12,831 nucleotides of DNA from Larix sibirica (GCA_004151065.3 NWUY0303923593.1:1-12831); one strand, 5' to 3'. Counted from the stretch's first letter, positions 1-9,705 are shown. A program made the numbers and translations. The notes: generated by a model from the letters alone, not told the origin.

Positions 1-2
1 TT

Positions 3-1770
3 TGCATGACTCTCAGGAGTTGCATGAGCACACTTGTGGCAGCCCACATAGTGCTCTTAAGGAGACCATTGAGTGACTTAGAGAGCCAACTCTTAGTCAC
101 AGAAGAAAAGCTTACTGCAAGACCTTGTCCCGAAATGATGGTGCACAAAAACTCATTGACAATCTTATATGAGGGACAAGAAGGAATGGTAGAAAGAGTC
201 TCTACTTCCAAACTAAGAATCATTAAAAGAGAGATAGAGATGATGAAAGTAGATTACTTGCAGTTATTTATGGATAGATATCTTGCTCTTAAAGTTGCAG
301 AAGAAAAGGTAGAATAAGTAGAGAAACTCTACATGACATTGGAAGAGTCACAGTCCTTTCCCAAAACTACATGTGACCAGATGTGTGTGGTTGATTGCAC
401 ACATGACATATTGGAGAAATCTCATGTGCTAGGTGATCATGAGGAGTTTTCAGATTTACAAGTGCTTGAAGAAAGCATTGACTTTCACGATGATGGTAGA
501 GAAATTGTTTCACACCGGGAGGATTATGAACTTTATCTATGTGAGGAAGGTCCATTGGTGGAGGATGTACTTGAGTTTATTCCACCTGTCCTCAGTAGTA
601 GAGATCCTGAGATCATCTTCTTGGGATCAAGCAGTAGACAAATACGTCCATCTATGGATAGGTGCATTACAGAGCTAACGACTCAAGGAGGTGAGAGCAC
701 ATCTTATGGGTCCATTAACATCTATCACAGTGGCCAGTTAGATGAGAAAAAACCCATGTACATTTGGCTGCCATTTGATGCCATTCATCCACATATGGAT
801 TGGGTGGAAGGGTATATGGAACACATGGAGATAACTTGTAGAAACAGTTCTTCTCATGTGTGGTGGAAGATAGTTGTGCAAGCAAGCTGCCATGAGGATA
901 TTGGCATATAGCCTGTTGAGGAATTTTCCCTACACAAGGGAGGACTCAGATTGCCTCTATGGAGGAAATACCTATCTTGAGATGAGGTATACCAGCAAAT
1001 TCTTGTCGGACTAGCCCACAAAGGAGACCATGCATCTATTGTTTTAGTGGATGAACTTGGTAAAGTTGTAGCTGGCTTACTTTGTTTCATTCCTAGCACT
1101 TGAGGATGTGGAAGGAAATGTTGAGTTGATAGAGGGACCATTTCTATTGGTTCTTCATGAGAAGAAAGAGACATAGGTGTCTGCTTCTCAACTTGATTTT
1201 GACCACTTGGACATGACCTTGGTTCTCCTTCAGTATGGTGAGCAGCAATGGCATCTACTTGTGCCACTTGATATTTGTTTCATGCAAAGTAGTGCATGGG
1301 AGTTCCACTGGAGTACTTTGAGTGGAACAAGTGATGATGGTGTGAGCCATGGGATTAAAGTGTTTTCTACACTTGAGGAGTCTCATGTCTTATTCAATAA
1401 TCTCACAAAGATAGTGATCATCCTTGGGAGTGATGAACTTCTAAAATGGTGGTGGATGGATCCTGGCATACCATGGAGTGACAAGTTGCCACAAACACTG
1501 GTGATGATGGATGGTATGCATCAAGGACCATGATATCCAGGCATTGATGGTTGGTTTCAGACACCATTGATGTTTTGGAGGGTGTAGCTGAGGCAGTGGG
1601 ATCAAGGAATTCCTTGGTATGATGGATTGTCTTGGATGTCATTGATGTTGTTGGATTGCAGTGGTGGTTGTCATATTCACATTGCATTCATCATATTCAA
1701 TTGGGATCCTATCATTCTTCTCAGTTGTTTCAATTGGAAGGAACATGCATTTTTTATTTGTAGAGATAGT
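3..1770 (+). pseudogene. Decayed long ORF upstream of a retrotransposon 3' LTR, product unrecognised
   Basis: I do not recognise this protein. One frame runs from the window edge to 1103, interrupted by stops at 315-317, 909-911, 978-980 and 1101-1103. The reading then shifts by one base near 1093-1103 and continues to 1770, with stops at 1174-1176, 1531-1533 and 1585-1587. About 590 codons with so few stops, in AT-rich DNA, points to a formerly coding frame. The first 110 residues are rich in Leu, Glu, Lys and Met, like a coiled coil. The middle is acidic. The last 150 codons are rich in Trp and contain short hydrophobic runs around 1678-1725. I see no reverse transcriptase, integrase or protease motif. 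It sits just before the polypurine tract and LTR, the place where some plant LTR elements carry an extra (sometimes env-like) ORF. It could instead be a captured gene or an unusual gag in a non-autonomous element. The 5' part lies outside the window. Confidence 0.55.
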
Positions 1771-1944
1771 TGAGTCACTCAGTGGGGAGATAGTTATGCT
1801 CAGAGTGGCATAGATGAAGCATGACGGACCATATGAATTCCAATGCTATGTTAGTTCTGCAGCAAAATCTCGATGGTAAGAAGTCATCAATTGGTTTCAA
1901 ATTTTATATGGAGTTGATTTATTTTCTCTAAGACAAGCAAACAT

Positions 1945-1957
1945 GGGAGGGGAGGAA
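1945..1957 (+). other. Polypurine tract (plus-strand primer site) of LTR retrotransposon
   Basis: GGGAGGGGAGGAA is an unbroken run of 13 purines. It ends one base before TGTAATGTCCCC, the apparent LTR start. In LTR retrotransposons this tract primes plus-strand DNA synthesis and sits directly against the 3' LTR. The position fixes the element's orientation as plus and identifies the following LTR as the 3' one. Confidence 0.7.
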
Positions 1958-2515
1958 TTGTAATGTCCCCAAATCAGGCCCTAGACCACAATTTCCTAAG
2001 TCACGTAGAATGGTTCATGTTTATTCACCTAGGTGGTTATTTGGGTTGATTAATTATTGATCCTAAGGTCCAAGGGGGGAAACAATGCCACCATAATGTA
2101 TGTGGAATTGGAAAACTACATTAAGTGGATGGGAAACCTTGGTTGAATCATTAAATAAGACAAGTCTCCTTGTGATCCAAAATTATTGAGAAAGTACTAA
2201 GGATGGTTTCCTATGGTTGGAAAAATCCATGGAAGAGCAACTCCTAAGTAGTGTGACAAGGTTTCATGTCACTACACTAAGGAAACCATGATAAAATCAC
2301 TAACCCATTCAACCCTATGGGTCCTAGAGACAATTTGGAATTAATTAATTAAAGGGGGGTAAATTTTGGTTTAGTCACAATTGTAAATTAAATAAATGAT
2401 GGTGGGTCATAGTTTCATTTTATTTATTAATATTAATAGATATTTATGAGTTGTAATGGATAGGTGGATTAAGGGGGGGGCACATTGGATGAGGATATAT
2501 CCTATGGGTTTCCAT

Positions 2516-2532
2516 CCTCATAAAATATAGAA
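2516..2532 (+). promoter_or_regulatory. Possible TATA box of the LTR
   Basis: CTCATAAAATATAG is the best TATA-like stretch in the first half of the LTR and lies just before the purine-rich field. An LTR promoter is expected at the U3/R border, but nothing else in the sequence confirms the transcription start. Confidence 0.25.
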
Positions 2533-2709
2533 GGAAAGCAACCCCAAAATAAAAAGCAACAGGAAAAGTAGGAAAAGCAACCAAAAGCAGCCCAAAAGCA
2601 GGAAAAGTAGGAAAGCAACAAAAAATCAAGAAAGCGGGAGTTTCTTGATTTTCTAAAGGTAAGAGAGATTTTTAAAAAGTAGGAAAGCAAGAAAAAGGCT
2701 CAAGAAAAT
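2529..2709 (+). repeat. Purine-rich degenerate repeat (GGAAAAGTAGGAAAGCAA-like)
   Basis: The plus strand here is almost all A and G with scattered C. Short words such as GGAAAAGTAGGAAA and AAAGCAAC recur several times at irregular spacing. It lies within the LTR, after the TATA-like stretch, so it would fall in the R/U5 transcript leader. It is low-complexity rather than coding. Confidence 0.6.
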
Positions 2710-2800
2710 AATTCGAGGCTAACTTTAGCCAATAAGGGTGCACTTGTTTAGAGATGGGGTCCGCATGAGCCAATCACAGGCCAAAGGCATTATCTCTTGG

Positions 2801-2823
2801 AATAATAATTTAATTATTATTAT
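2801..2823. repeat. Perfect AT-only palindrome in LTR
   Basis: AATAATAAT and ATTATTATT face each other around a 3-base centre, followed by one more TATT. It would form a short hairpin. Its role is unknown, and simple AT sequence can produce this by chance. Confidence 0.6.
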
Positions 2824-2927
2824 TTCATTAATTTCATGAGAGATGTTTACAAAAGGGGTTTGAGCACCCAATTTTCCATATTTTCTACTTTTTGAATTGA
2901 AACTTGAGAGCTGTGTGCCTCTATATC

Positions 2928-2968
2928 TTGGGTGATGTGCCCCTAGGTCGCATTGGGTGATGTGCCCC
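2928..2968 (+). repeat. Two direct copies of a 16-base motif in LTR
   Basis: TTGGGTGATGTGCCCC occurs at 2928-2943 and again, identically, at 2953-2968, a 25-base period. It lies in the probable transcribed part of the LTR. Perfect identity in an otherwise decayed region suggests recent slippage or a short functional motif. Confidence 0.7.
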
Positions 2969-3123
2969 ATTGTATCCAGTAAACTAGTTGAAGGATTGTG
3001 ATATCTATCTATTGGGGATTGAGGAACAGGATATCCAATCCTATTCAATGAATTAATTGCAGCAAATGAAGTGAATTTGCAGGCCTGATATGAAATCCAG
3101 TGCATCTTTCTAAATTCATCATG

Positions 3124-3144
3124 GAGAAGAAGAAGAAGAAGAAG
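3124..3144 (+). repeat. (GAA)n microsatellite
   Basis: Seven or so GAA/AGA units follow an ATG at 3121. The short frame opened by that ATG (about 20 codons, mostly lysine at first) stops soon after, so I treat it as a simple repeat in the LTR rather than a gene. Confidence 0.8.
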
Positions 3145-3349
3145 ACAATGAAGCAGTGCTCCAATACCAAGAGCCTCAACTAGTCAAGAGTTATCTTCAA
3201 GCAGTGTGCACTATGAGACTTCTAGTGACTGTGGTGTTCCCCGGGGTTTTCTAGGATGAACTTCTTCAGTTCATGAACCAGCTACAGTGATGAAAAATTC
3301 CTTTTCTTTCTCTCCAATTCTCCACTTTTCCTTCTTCTTTGTAACATCC

Positions 3350-4900
3350 TCAATATCTTGGGGTTTCTGGAAGATTGAATGTAATAAACCAATGTTGTCA
3401 CCTAAAAACATGTGGTTTTATATTTATTCTATAATTTTATATTTTATCAAACCTATTACTATCCATTATTTCAGAATTAGAGAATTTACTCAGTCATCTA
3501 GGTGGTCAGTTAACTAAGCTAGCGCATTTAAGGGTCTAATTTGACTAGTTTTTCATTTTTGAGCATTTAATGAACCCGTGTGTTTCTAATTTATATTATG
3601 AAGGTCCATGAAGATAAATAATGACTATATGAACCCATATATTCCCTTATATCATAAATTTGGGAGGATTTAGATATATTCAAACTCATCTGGAAATGTC
3701 CTCCTCCACTAGTCCAAGTGAAGGATTTTACACCTAGTTTATTTTTCTTCAATTAGATCTTAGTAAAATCAATATATCAGGTATGAAATAGGTTTATAAG
3801 ATTTTGATCAGTACCCTGAAGGTTTAGTATCTTCTATATTGTACCAAAGGTAGTGGAGCTTCCACAGAAGTCCTCGGGTCAGTGCCTTAAAGCCTTTGAC
3901 CTAACCAAAGGAGTCTACCTAGGTGTGAAGTACTCCCGAAAGTGTAGCTATTGAATTTATAACCTTGATTCAGCCTTGAAATCAGCATTTCAATGTGTTA
4001 ATCCATCATCACTGATCCCAAGCTGTTAGTCTTGTGTCAAATCCCTCTCTGGTTAGTCAAAGCCTGAAAGTTTCTGAGTTAGTGTGCCTATACTGCCTTA
4101 GGTACATTACACTCGTGATGGTACTATTATTGTATAATTATCATATTTATGAGATATTAAGATTACATTTTGTATATTACAACTTTCATTTTGATTTATG
4201 GGTAGAGGATGTAGGTGAGAAAAGTAGTATAAAAGAAGAGGTGAATGCACCTCATACCATAGCCTCTCCACAACAGTAAGGTAATAGAAATTGATTTAAT
4301 ATATATTAACACTAAACAATGATTAAATTTTGATTTAATAATAATACTAAAAATTTATTATGAATATTAATTATATATATTCTAACTTTTTATAGTGGAT
4401 GTTGGTCCAACTCAACTTGTACGTGACCATAGACGTATGTTGTGTTCCCATGTTAGGCAATAGGAATCAACAGAGCAGCACCAACTATGACTAGCAAACA
4501 CAAAAAGGGATGAAATTCCTCTTATGAATTTGTTTTAGAATAAGAAATCCTGTAGAAAGTGATTTACAATTAACATTCTTGACATAATACATAATGTACT
4601 TTGATTTTTGTATAATGAACGTTGTTGATATAATATATTTGGTAGTATTTTGTAAATGATCTTTCTTATGGAATCTACATATTTAATTATTTGATGTTAA
4701 TTTACTTTATTTCCGCTAGTAAATAGATGGGCTATGGTGAATTGAGATATATGTGATGGGGGAGAGGCGGCAAATGAGCTTCCACCTTAACATGGTTGGA
4801 CTCGTTTAGTAGAGAATTAATTATTCTCAAAACCAAGTGAAGCTCAAGCAATTATGATTTTTGCATCTTCTGATTTTAATTTTATTGATAAGATAAAAAC
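3350..4900. other. AT-rich stretch without recognisable genes
   Basis: No coding frame longer than about 80 codons is present, and none resembles a known family. The frame at 4034-4279 is plus-strand, 81 codons and hydrophobic, with no motif or codon bias that supports it. The 3840-4080 part is less AT-rich and may be the tail of another old LTR element, but I see no polypurine tract or primer-binding site. Confidence 0.5.
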
Positions 4901-5360
4901 TTAGCTCTTTCTTTATTTTTAACCAAATTTTATGTATCTATTATAAATTTTTTGTTCACTATACATATTATGTTCCAATGTGTAGATGATAAATTTCTAT
5001 GTTCCGACAATGCTGTATACCTTATGTATTGCAGTCACCAAATCTACACATTTTTGGATGGTTCGATTATTGTGAATTTCTATTGAATATTTTCTCATTC
5101 AAAAATTTAGTTATTTGTTTATTTTTAACTAAATATATGTATCTACTATAGAATTTTAGCGGAATATACTTATTATGTTCCCTTGTGCAAATGATACATT
5201 TGTTGTTCCAACAATGTTGTAGACCTTATGAACTATGGTCACCGGCTTTATGGATGTTTGGATGATACAAGTATTGATATTTTTTATTGAATATTTTCTC
5301 ATTGATTTTTTTTTCTTTATTTTAAATTGAATATTATGTTTCTAGTTTAGATTTTTATGC
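4901..5360. repeat. Tandem repeat, about 206-bp period, 2.2 copies
   Basis: The first unit (4901-5106) and second unit (5107 to about 5304) share ordered landmarks. These are TTTATTTTTAAC (4912, 5118), TATTATGTTCC (about 4966, 5171), the block around ACAATG-TGTA-ACCTTATG, and TATTGAATATTTTCTCATT (5081, 5285). The offsets are 204 to 206 bases. A third partial unit begins with TTTATTTTAAATTGAATATTATGTTTCTAG at about 5316. The copies are clearly diverged, so the duplication is old. It is AT-rich and non-coding. It could be a satellite seed or an internal repeat of a larger transposon. Confidence 0.8.
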
Positions 5361-5369
5361 TTTATTTTC

Positions 5370-8070
5370 CATCTAGACAGTGCAAAAAAATTATACCAAA
5401 AGTGTTTCAACATTATTCTATAGATGTTATAAGTTCATAATCTGAAGATTTTAGATTTGCACCAGAAGGAGTCAAGAAAATGAACTATCACTTCTCAATT
5501 TCTTTACTTACATAATGTTTCATGGCAAATTCAAGTTAATTCCATGAGAGTGACCTCCAATGCTCAATTAGGCACTTTCTTCAATAACTTGTCATGAAAA
5601 AAATTGGAAGGAGGAATGGAGACAAATCAAGAATGAGAAGACTAAAGAATGCCAATAAAATAAGCATCTCTCACCTCTCCATTTCTCATGTAGTGATCAT
5701 GGGAGTGTACATAGATATTTTATTACAATTTAATGAGTGCAAATGATAAGATTAGAATGAAGGTGTCCTTATTTGTGAATAATAAAATAAGGATAGACAA
5801 AATTTTCCAATATAAGACACTCCAAGTCAGGTGCATGAATGAGATACAATTAGTAAATAAAATGTGTTGAAAATAGCCATCAATGCCTCCAATATAACTC
5901 CAATCTGGGCATTCTCATGTTCTAAAAATAACTTGTGTGAAAGGACTAGAATATCTTGTAGGTGGAGCACTTCCTTTTACTAAATGTTGCATTAGAGAGA
6001 GTTTGAAGGTACTCGCCAAGTCTACACATTCTTATTGATGATATCTTCACTAATGATAGGCACAAATCACACTAAGAAAATTCCCATGTGGTAGTTGAGA
6101 AAAATCATTATAGAAGCACATAAGAATCAATCTAGCACTTTAATTCTTGGATATTTAACTTTTCAAGTAGTGAACCATGAATGATTGTATACAAGATTGA
6201 AATTACTATCGAATAGTTGTGAATTTTAATGAAAAATGTAACTATTTTCCTTCATAACAACAACAAACCTCTAGCTATTAACAACTACCTCAAACTAGTA
6301 GGTCTAACTCCCTCAATGATCGCACCAACAATATTTAATTAGAATCATGTAGTCTAAATCATGGATGTAAGAGTTGAAGGAACATTAAGGTTGAATATTT
6401 GGACCATAAGAGATGTCAAGAAAAGAAACCCAATGCTTTGAAACCATATTCGTTCTCATGTGAACTGAGCTAACCTATCCTCATTACAACAAGTAGTTTG
6501 CACATTCATTCTTGACTAACTGATTTTCCTCATTTTGATTATACGATATGTTGACTCTAATCCATATGCTTATATTTATACCATGTAAGATTATCATGTA
6601 AGAATTGATTTTAGCTTTGAAGGAGACGCTTTCCTCATTATCTGACTTAGACTAAAAGGAACACCCTCCAAAAATATTTATGATTCTCACACCTTGCCTG
6701 CAAGAAAATGTTGAATGCATGGTCATCACCTTTTTCAATGTAATGGAATTGGATGTTATACAAGAGCATAGGATTTCATGTATGTATGAAGTGATATTGT
6801 TATATTGTTGAGGAATTTATTTATAAACAACACTAACAAACCTCGATACATTAACACTAGTCCTTATTCATATCATCTTGATCAAGGCACTATTAATAAC
6901 TTAGATCAACCTATGTTAAGAACACAATAGGGCGCATAAAAAAATGGACATCCCATAAAGGTAGGGCCAACCCATGCCATATTGGAGGAAGAGAACACAC
7001 ATATATAATGTACATACCTCTATTTCTACTACTCACTGTGTGAATATATTTTATTTAGGGGCAAAGGAATTTTTAAGTGACAAATAGTTTAAGACTTTGT
7101 TGATTCAATGTTTAAATCAATCCACTATGCATTTTGCTTCTCTGCTTGGGTTGTTTCATCTATGTGTGGTTTATGTCTTTATAGACATTTTCCTTCTCTC
7201 GTTACTATTAAAGCCAATATTGCATGTATTCTAACCAAAATTAGTTGATTTTCTCTATTATTTATGTGTTCAAATAGAACATAGGTGACAATGATTTCCA
7301 TTGAGGACCAAGGAAACACCTATATTTCTCAATAGTTGTGAAAGCAGATCATGATAATGTTGGATACTAAGTAAACTCTACGATGACACATCACAATATT
7401 ATTTTCTCACTAGATTTATTTCCTAGTCATGTCAAGTTACATTTCCTTTGTTTTTGGAAAAGTTGGAAAAAACAAATCTTTGGTCTTGAAGTTTTCTACA
7501 TGTATTAATTTTTTCATGAATAATTGCTTGAAAACTATAGGGTATAAATGCTTTTATTCTTACTTGTTTTTGCAAGAAACTATAGTTTTGTCTTGGTAAC
7601 TGCCATCTTCCAAAATTTCATTTAGCAATAGCATTTTCCTAAAGTTTGGGTTGTGTTTGTACTTTGAGTTAACTTTGGTCTTGAATCTAACACAGTGTCA
7701 ATAGTATTATGTCTAAACAATGGTATGTAAATTAGAATTGTAACCTATAAATCATGAACATCATATATAGGACTTCTGCAAATGTCTTGGCTCTATAACG
7801 AACGACTTGAATCTCTATTTGTTCTCTAGTATTATTTGGTTGCTAGATAAAATTTTAGCATTTTTACTTATGAAATTGCAGCAATCACTCTTCTAGCTGT
7901 GAAAGTATTACATTTGGTATCTTTAAAAGTCTTATATTTTGGTTTCTTCTTAATTCACAGAAAAATCAACCCAACATGTATAACTTGTTGATGGAAAATG
8001 TTTTTCCACTTACTAGTTGATATATTTGTAGGGACGGGATTCTTCTTTTGTACTAGCTTGTACAATATTA
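5370..8070. other. AT-rich stretch without supported genes
   Basis: No frame with convincing length or motif was found on either strand. A minus-strand frame at 5830-5976 (49 codons) reads like ordinary protein and has an AG acceptor-like dinucleotide just before it, but it is too short to call. If the CACTA end at 9225 belongs to a large element, part of this stretch may be its interior. I found no transposase motif and no matching left terminus. Confidence 0.5.
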
Positions 8071-8659
8071 TGGTCAAATATTGACTACTTTTGACTACCC
8101 CTCATAAACATCAAGATTGGATTTATTGCTCAAGTTGCACGCGTCCTTTGGAATCTTAGTGTTCAAGATGATCATATATACAAGGTTATTAGTTAGAGGA
8201 CATGGAAATTGAAAAGGTGATCAATATATCATCCTTGTGGGAAAGTGCATGCATGATAAGAGAAGTTGCAGGATACTATTGGATATGCACCAACAACTAA
8301 TGTGTACGTAATGATAACATGATCACCTATCATTCTCATTACTTGCAAATAAGTTATGGAACATGTAGCATAAATTTATGTGTAAGTAATGAGAATGAGA
8401 GGTGTCCCATTCTCATTACTTAGACTTTAGTTTTCATTTCATATCAAGCAATATCCTGCAACTTCTCTTAGCATGCATGCAATTCCCCCAATGATTACAC
8501 ATTGATCACCTTTGCAAGTTCCATGTCCTCTAAATTCCAACCATGGATAAACGATGGATCATATTGGACACTAAGCTTCCAAAGGATGGTGCAACTTGAG
8601 CAATAAATAAAATGTAGATGCTTACGAGGGGAAGTCAATAGTAATCAATATTTGATCAT
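8071..8659. repeat. Large imperfect inverted repeat (foldback), arms about 220 bases
   Basis: The left arm 8071-8287 pairs with the reverse complement of 8440-8659 along its whole length. Matching blocks in order are GGTCAAATATTGA, TTTATTGCTCAAGTTGCAC, TCCTTTGGAA-CTTAGTGT, TTAGAGGACATGGAA-TTG, AAAGGTGATCAAT, TGCATGCATG-TAAGAGAAGT and TTGCAGGATA. By eye roughly three quarters or more of positions agree, with small indels. The loop is about 150 bases and holds two smaller hairpins. The arm ends show no CACTA, hAT or Mutator terminal repeat, so this is not an obvious stand-alone MITE. It sits inside the CACTA side of the junction at 9225. A transcript would fold into a long double-stranded RNA. 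This structure resembles the inverted duplications thought to give rise to young plant siRNA and MIRNA loci. Confidence 0.85.
8301..8423. repeat. Two tandem small hairpins in the loop of the large foldback
   Basis: A unit of the form TGTGTAnGTAATGA...TCATTCTCATTACTT occurs twice, at about 8301-8346 and 8380-8421. In each, the two ends are inverted copies of CATTCTCATTACTT. The second copy is the tighter hairpin. Together with the outer arms this makes a nested, three-level fold. Confidence 0.7.
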
Positions 8660-8686
8660 TGGGAAAACATCAAAATATCAATGTAT

Positions 8687-9116
8687 TAGAGACATAACTG
8701 CAAGTACATCGATGATCTATTTTATTGATTGGTCACATCCATTATGACGTCCTACCAACATAATTGGAATTGTATCTATAAACTATGTTGTCGGTCCCTC
8801 ATCAATCTTATGACGTCCTAGAGACATACATGCAACCTTATCAACAAACAATCTTATCGAAAGGTCCCCAGTAGTATGTTGTAATAATGTCTAGCCTTGT
8901 TGGAATATTGACATCCATGAGATAATATTGAACTATCACGTAGATGGAAGTAATGTCATAATAATGTGTATACATCGTTGGAAGCCCTCATTAGAAGCAT
9001 GTTGTAGTAGTGTCTATACATCGTCGAAAGACCGACATCCACGAGATGATCTTCAACTATTGCATAGATGGAAAGAGTGTTGTAACACTGTCATAATAAC
9101 GATGTTGTAGGTGAAA
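8687..9116. repeat. CACTA-type subterminal tandem repeats (about 66- and 123-bp periods)
   Basis: ATGACGTCCTA recurs at 8744 and 8810 (66 bases apart). TAGAGACATA recurs at 8687 and 8819 (132 bases, twice 66). Further in, a 123- to 124-base unit is duplicated: TGTTGTA-TA-TGTCTA at 8877 and 9000, then GACATCCA-GAGAT at 8910 and 9034. Arrays of diverged short repeats within a few hundred bases of the terminus are typical of CACTA (En/Spm) transposons, where the element's own DNA-binding protein attaches. TGACGTC, a bZIP-type core, lies in the 66-base unit; whether it is bound is unknown. Confidence 0.7.
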
Positions 9117-9212
9117 GTTAGATTTCCAACGAGAAATTTGCAAATCTCCTAATCCATTGTTTTTCGACATTGGGACGCCGGACAGGTTGACCAAGTGTCG
9201 TAAATTGGGCCC

Positions 9213-9225
9213 TTTTGTAGTAGTG
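9213..9225 (-). repeat. CACTA terminal inverted repeat (one end)
   Basis: The 13-base end reads CACTACTACAAAA on the minus strand. Its abrupt contact with gypsy pol-like sequence on the other side supports it as a true insertion border. An internal GTAGTAGTG copy at 9004-9012 lies in the subterminal repeat. Confidence 0.65.
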
Positions 9226-9228
9226 CAT

Positions 9229-9705
9229 AATGATAGAAATGTTTTCTATTTTATTTTGTTTTTAAGTATTTTAAATCCTTCCTAAGCTTCTTTTTCCTAT
9301 TGGAATAGATGTTTCTATCAATTACTTGTCTCCATGACTGGAGCACAAATCCCACTCAATTTTTTGATAAATTTCCTATAGAAACTAACCAATTTATGAA
9401 ATATCTTAGCTCAAAAACACTCTTAAGAGTAGGCCATTCTGTTATGGATTTGACCTTCTCCTGATCCATTTTCAAGCCATATTGAGACATAATAAAAATT
9501 AAATACACTAAATCTGTTTTCAGAAATGAACATTTATTCAGATTGATGAAGAGTTTTTCTTGTTCCAACTTACTCAAAACCAATATGAGGTGTCTAAGGT
9601 GCTCTTCAATTGACTAAGTATAAATCATAATATCATCAAGATAGGCAAAGACACATTTTCCAGTAAAGGGTGAATCCATGAAGATGGGTGTCTATTTCAT
9701 GAGAA
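9229..9705 (-). pseudogene. Broken Ty3/gypsy reverse transcriptase fragment (pol)
   Basis: On the minus strand, 9632-9643 encodes YLDD, the catalytic YxDD motif of retroelement reverse transcriptases. It is flanked by the usual gypsy context (KCVFAY before, IMIYT after). Downstream comes the typical run EEHLRHL, then EQEKLFINLNKCSF, GLKMDQEKV, ITEWPTLKSVFELR. This is the palm/thumb region leading to the RNase H connection. The sequence after 9358 is in another frame and keeps traces of the connection's W-K-E-A-E-like block (about 9262-9305). Stops at 9692-9694, 9614-9616 and 9356-9358, the frameshift near 9358 and a shortening between the F-M-D block and the catalytic motif show it is dead. 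Similarity stops at the CACTA terminus on one side and near 9705 on the other. Confidence 0.85.

Larger units (their letters stand above)
1959..3346 (+). mobile_element. 3' LTR of a retrotransposon, probably Ty3/gypsy type (3' border uncertain)
   Basis: The 5' border is well placed: the polypurine tract is followed by TGTAATGTCCCC, with the expected terminal TG. The 3' border is a guess. TTTGTAACA ending at 3346 gives the expected terminal CA and a rough inverted match to the start, but ends anywhere between about 3290 and 3400 are possible. At about 1.4 kb the length is normal for plant gypsy LTRs. Inside are a TATA-like stretch near 2519, a purine-rich A/G field (2529-2709), a perfect AT hairpin (2801-2823), a 16-base direct repeat (2928, 2953) and a GAA microsatellite (3124-3144). 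The open frames across it look incidental. Without the 5' LTR or target-site duplication in view, neither age nor family can be fixed. Confidence 0.6.
8660..9225 (-). mobile_element. Terminal region of a CACTA (En/Spm-like) DNA transposon
   Basis: The element ends at 9225 with TTTTGTAGTAGTG, the reverse complement of CACTACTACAAAA, which is the classical CACTA terminus. Subterminal repeats lie just inside. CACTA elements make 3-base target duplications, so CAT at 9226-9228 may be one copy, but the other side is not visible. I searched for a left CACTACTACAAAA in the window and found none, so the element is either truncated or continues beyond the window, interrupted by other insertions. No transposase frame was recognised. 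The inner boundary given here is arbitrary; the foldback at 8071-8659 may also belong to it. Confidence 0.65.

Noticed and set aside
854-1267. Minus-strand 137-codon frame
   Set aside because: It lies opposite the decayed plus-strand retroelement frame, has no motif, and its Ser/His/Pro-rich composition is what the antisense of that frame would give.
2725-3105. Minus-strand 126-codon frame inside the LTR
   Set aside because: LTRs seldom code, there is no family resemblance, and the sequence is better explained by LTR leader features.
4034-4279. Plus-strand 81-codon frame with a hydrophobic middle
   Set aside because: Hydrophobicity follows from AT-rich sequence. No start context, motif or neighbouring exon supports a gene.
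7026-7041. TTTCTACTACTCACTGTG considered as the missing left CACTA end
   Set aside because: It does not match CACTACTACAAAA and no subterminal repeats accompany it.
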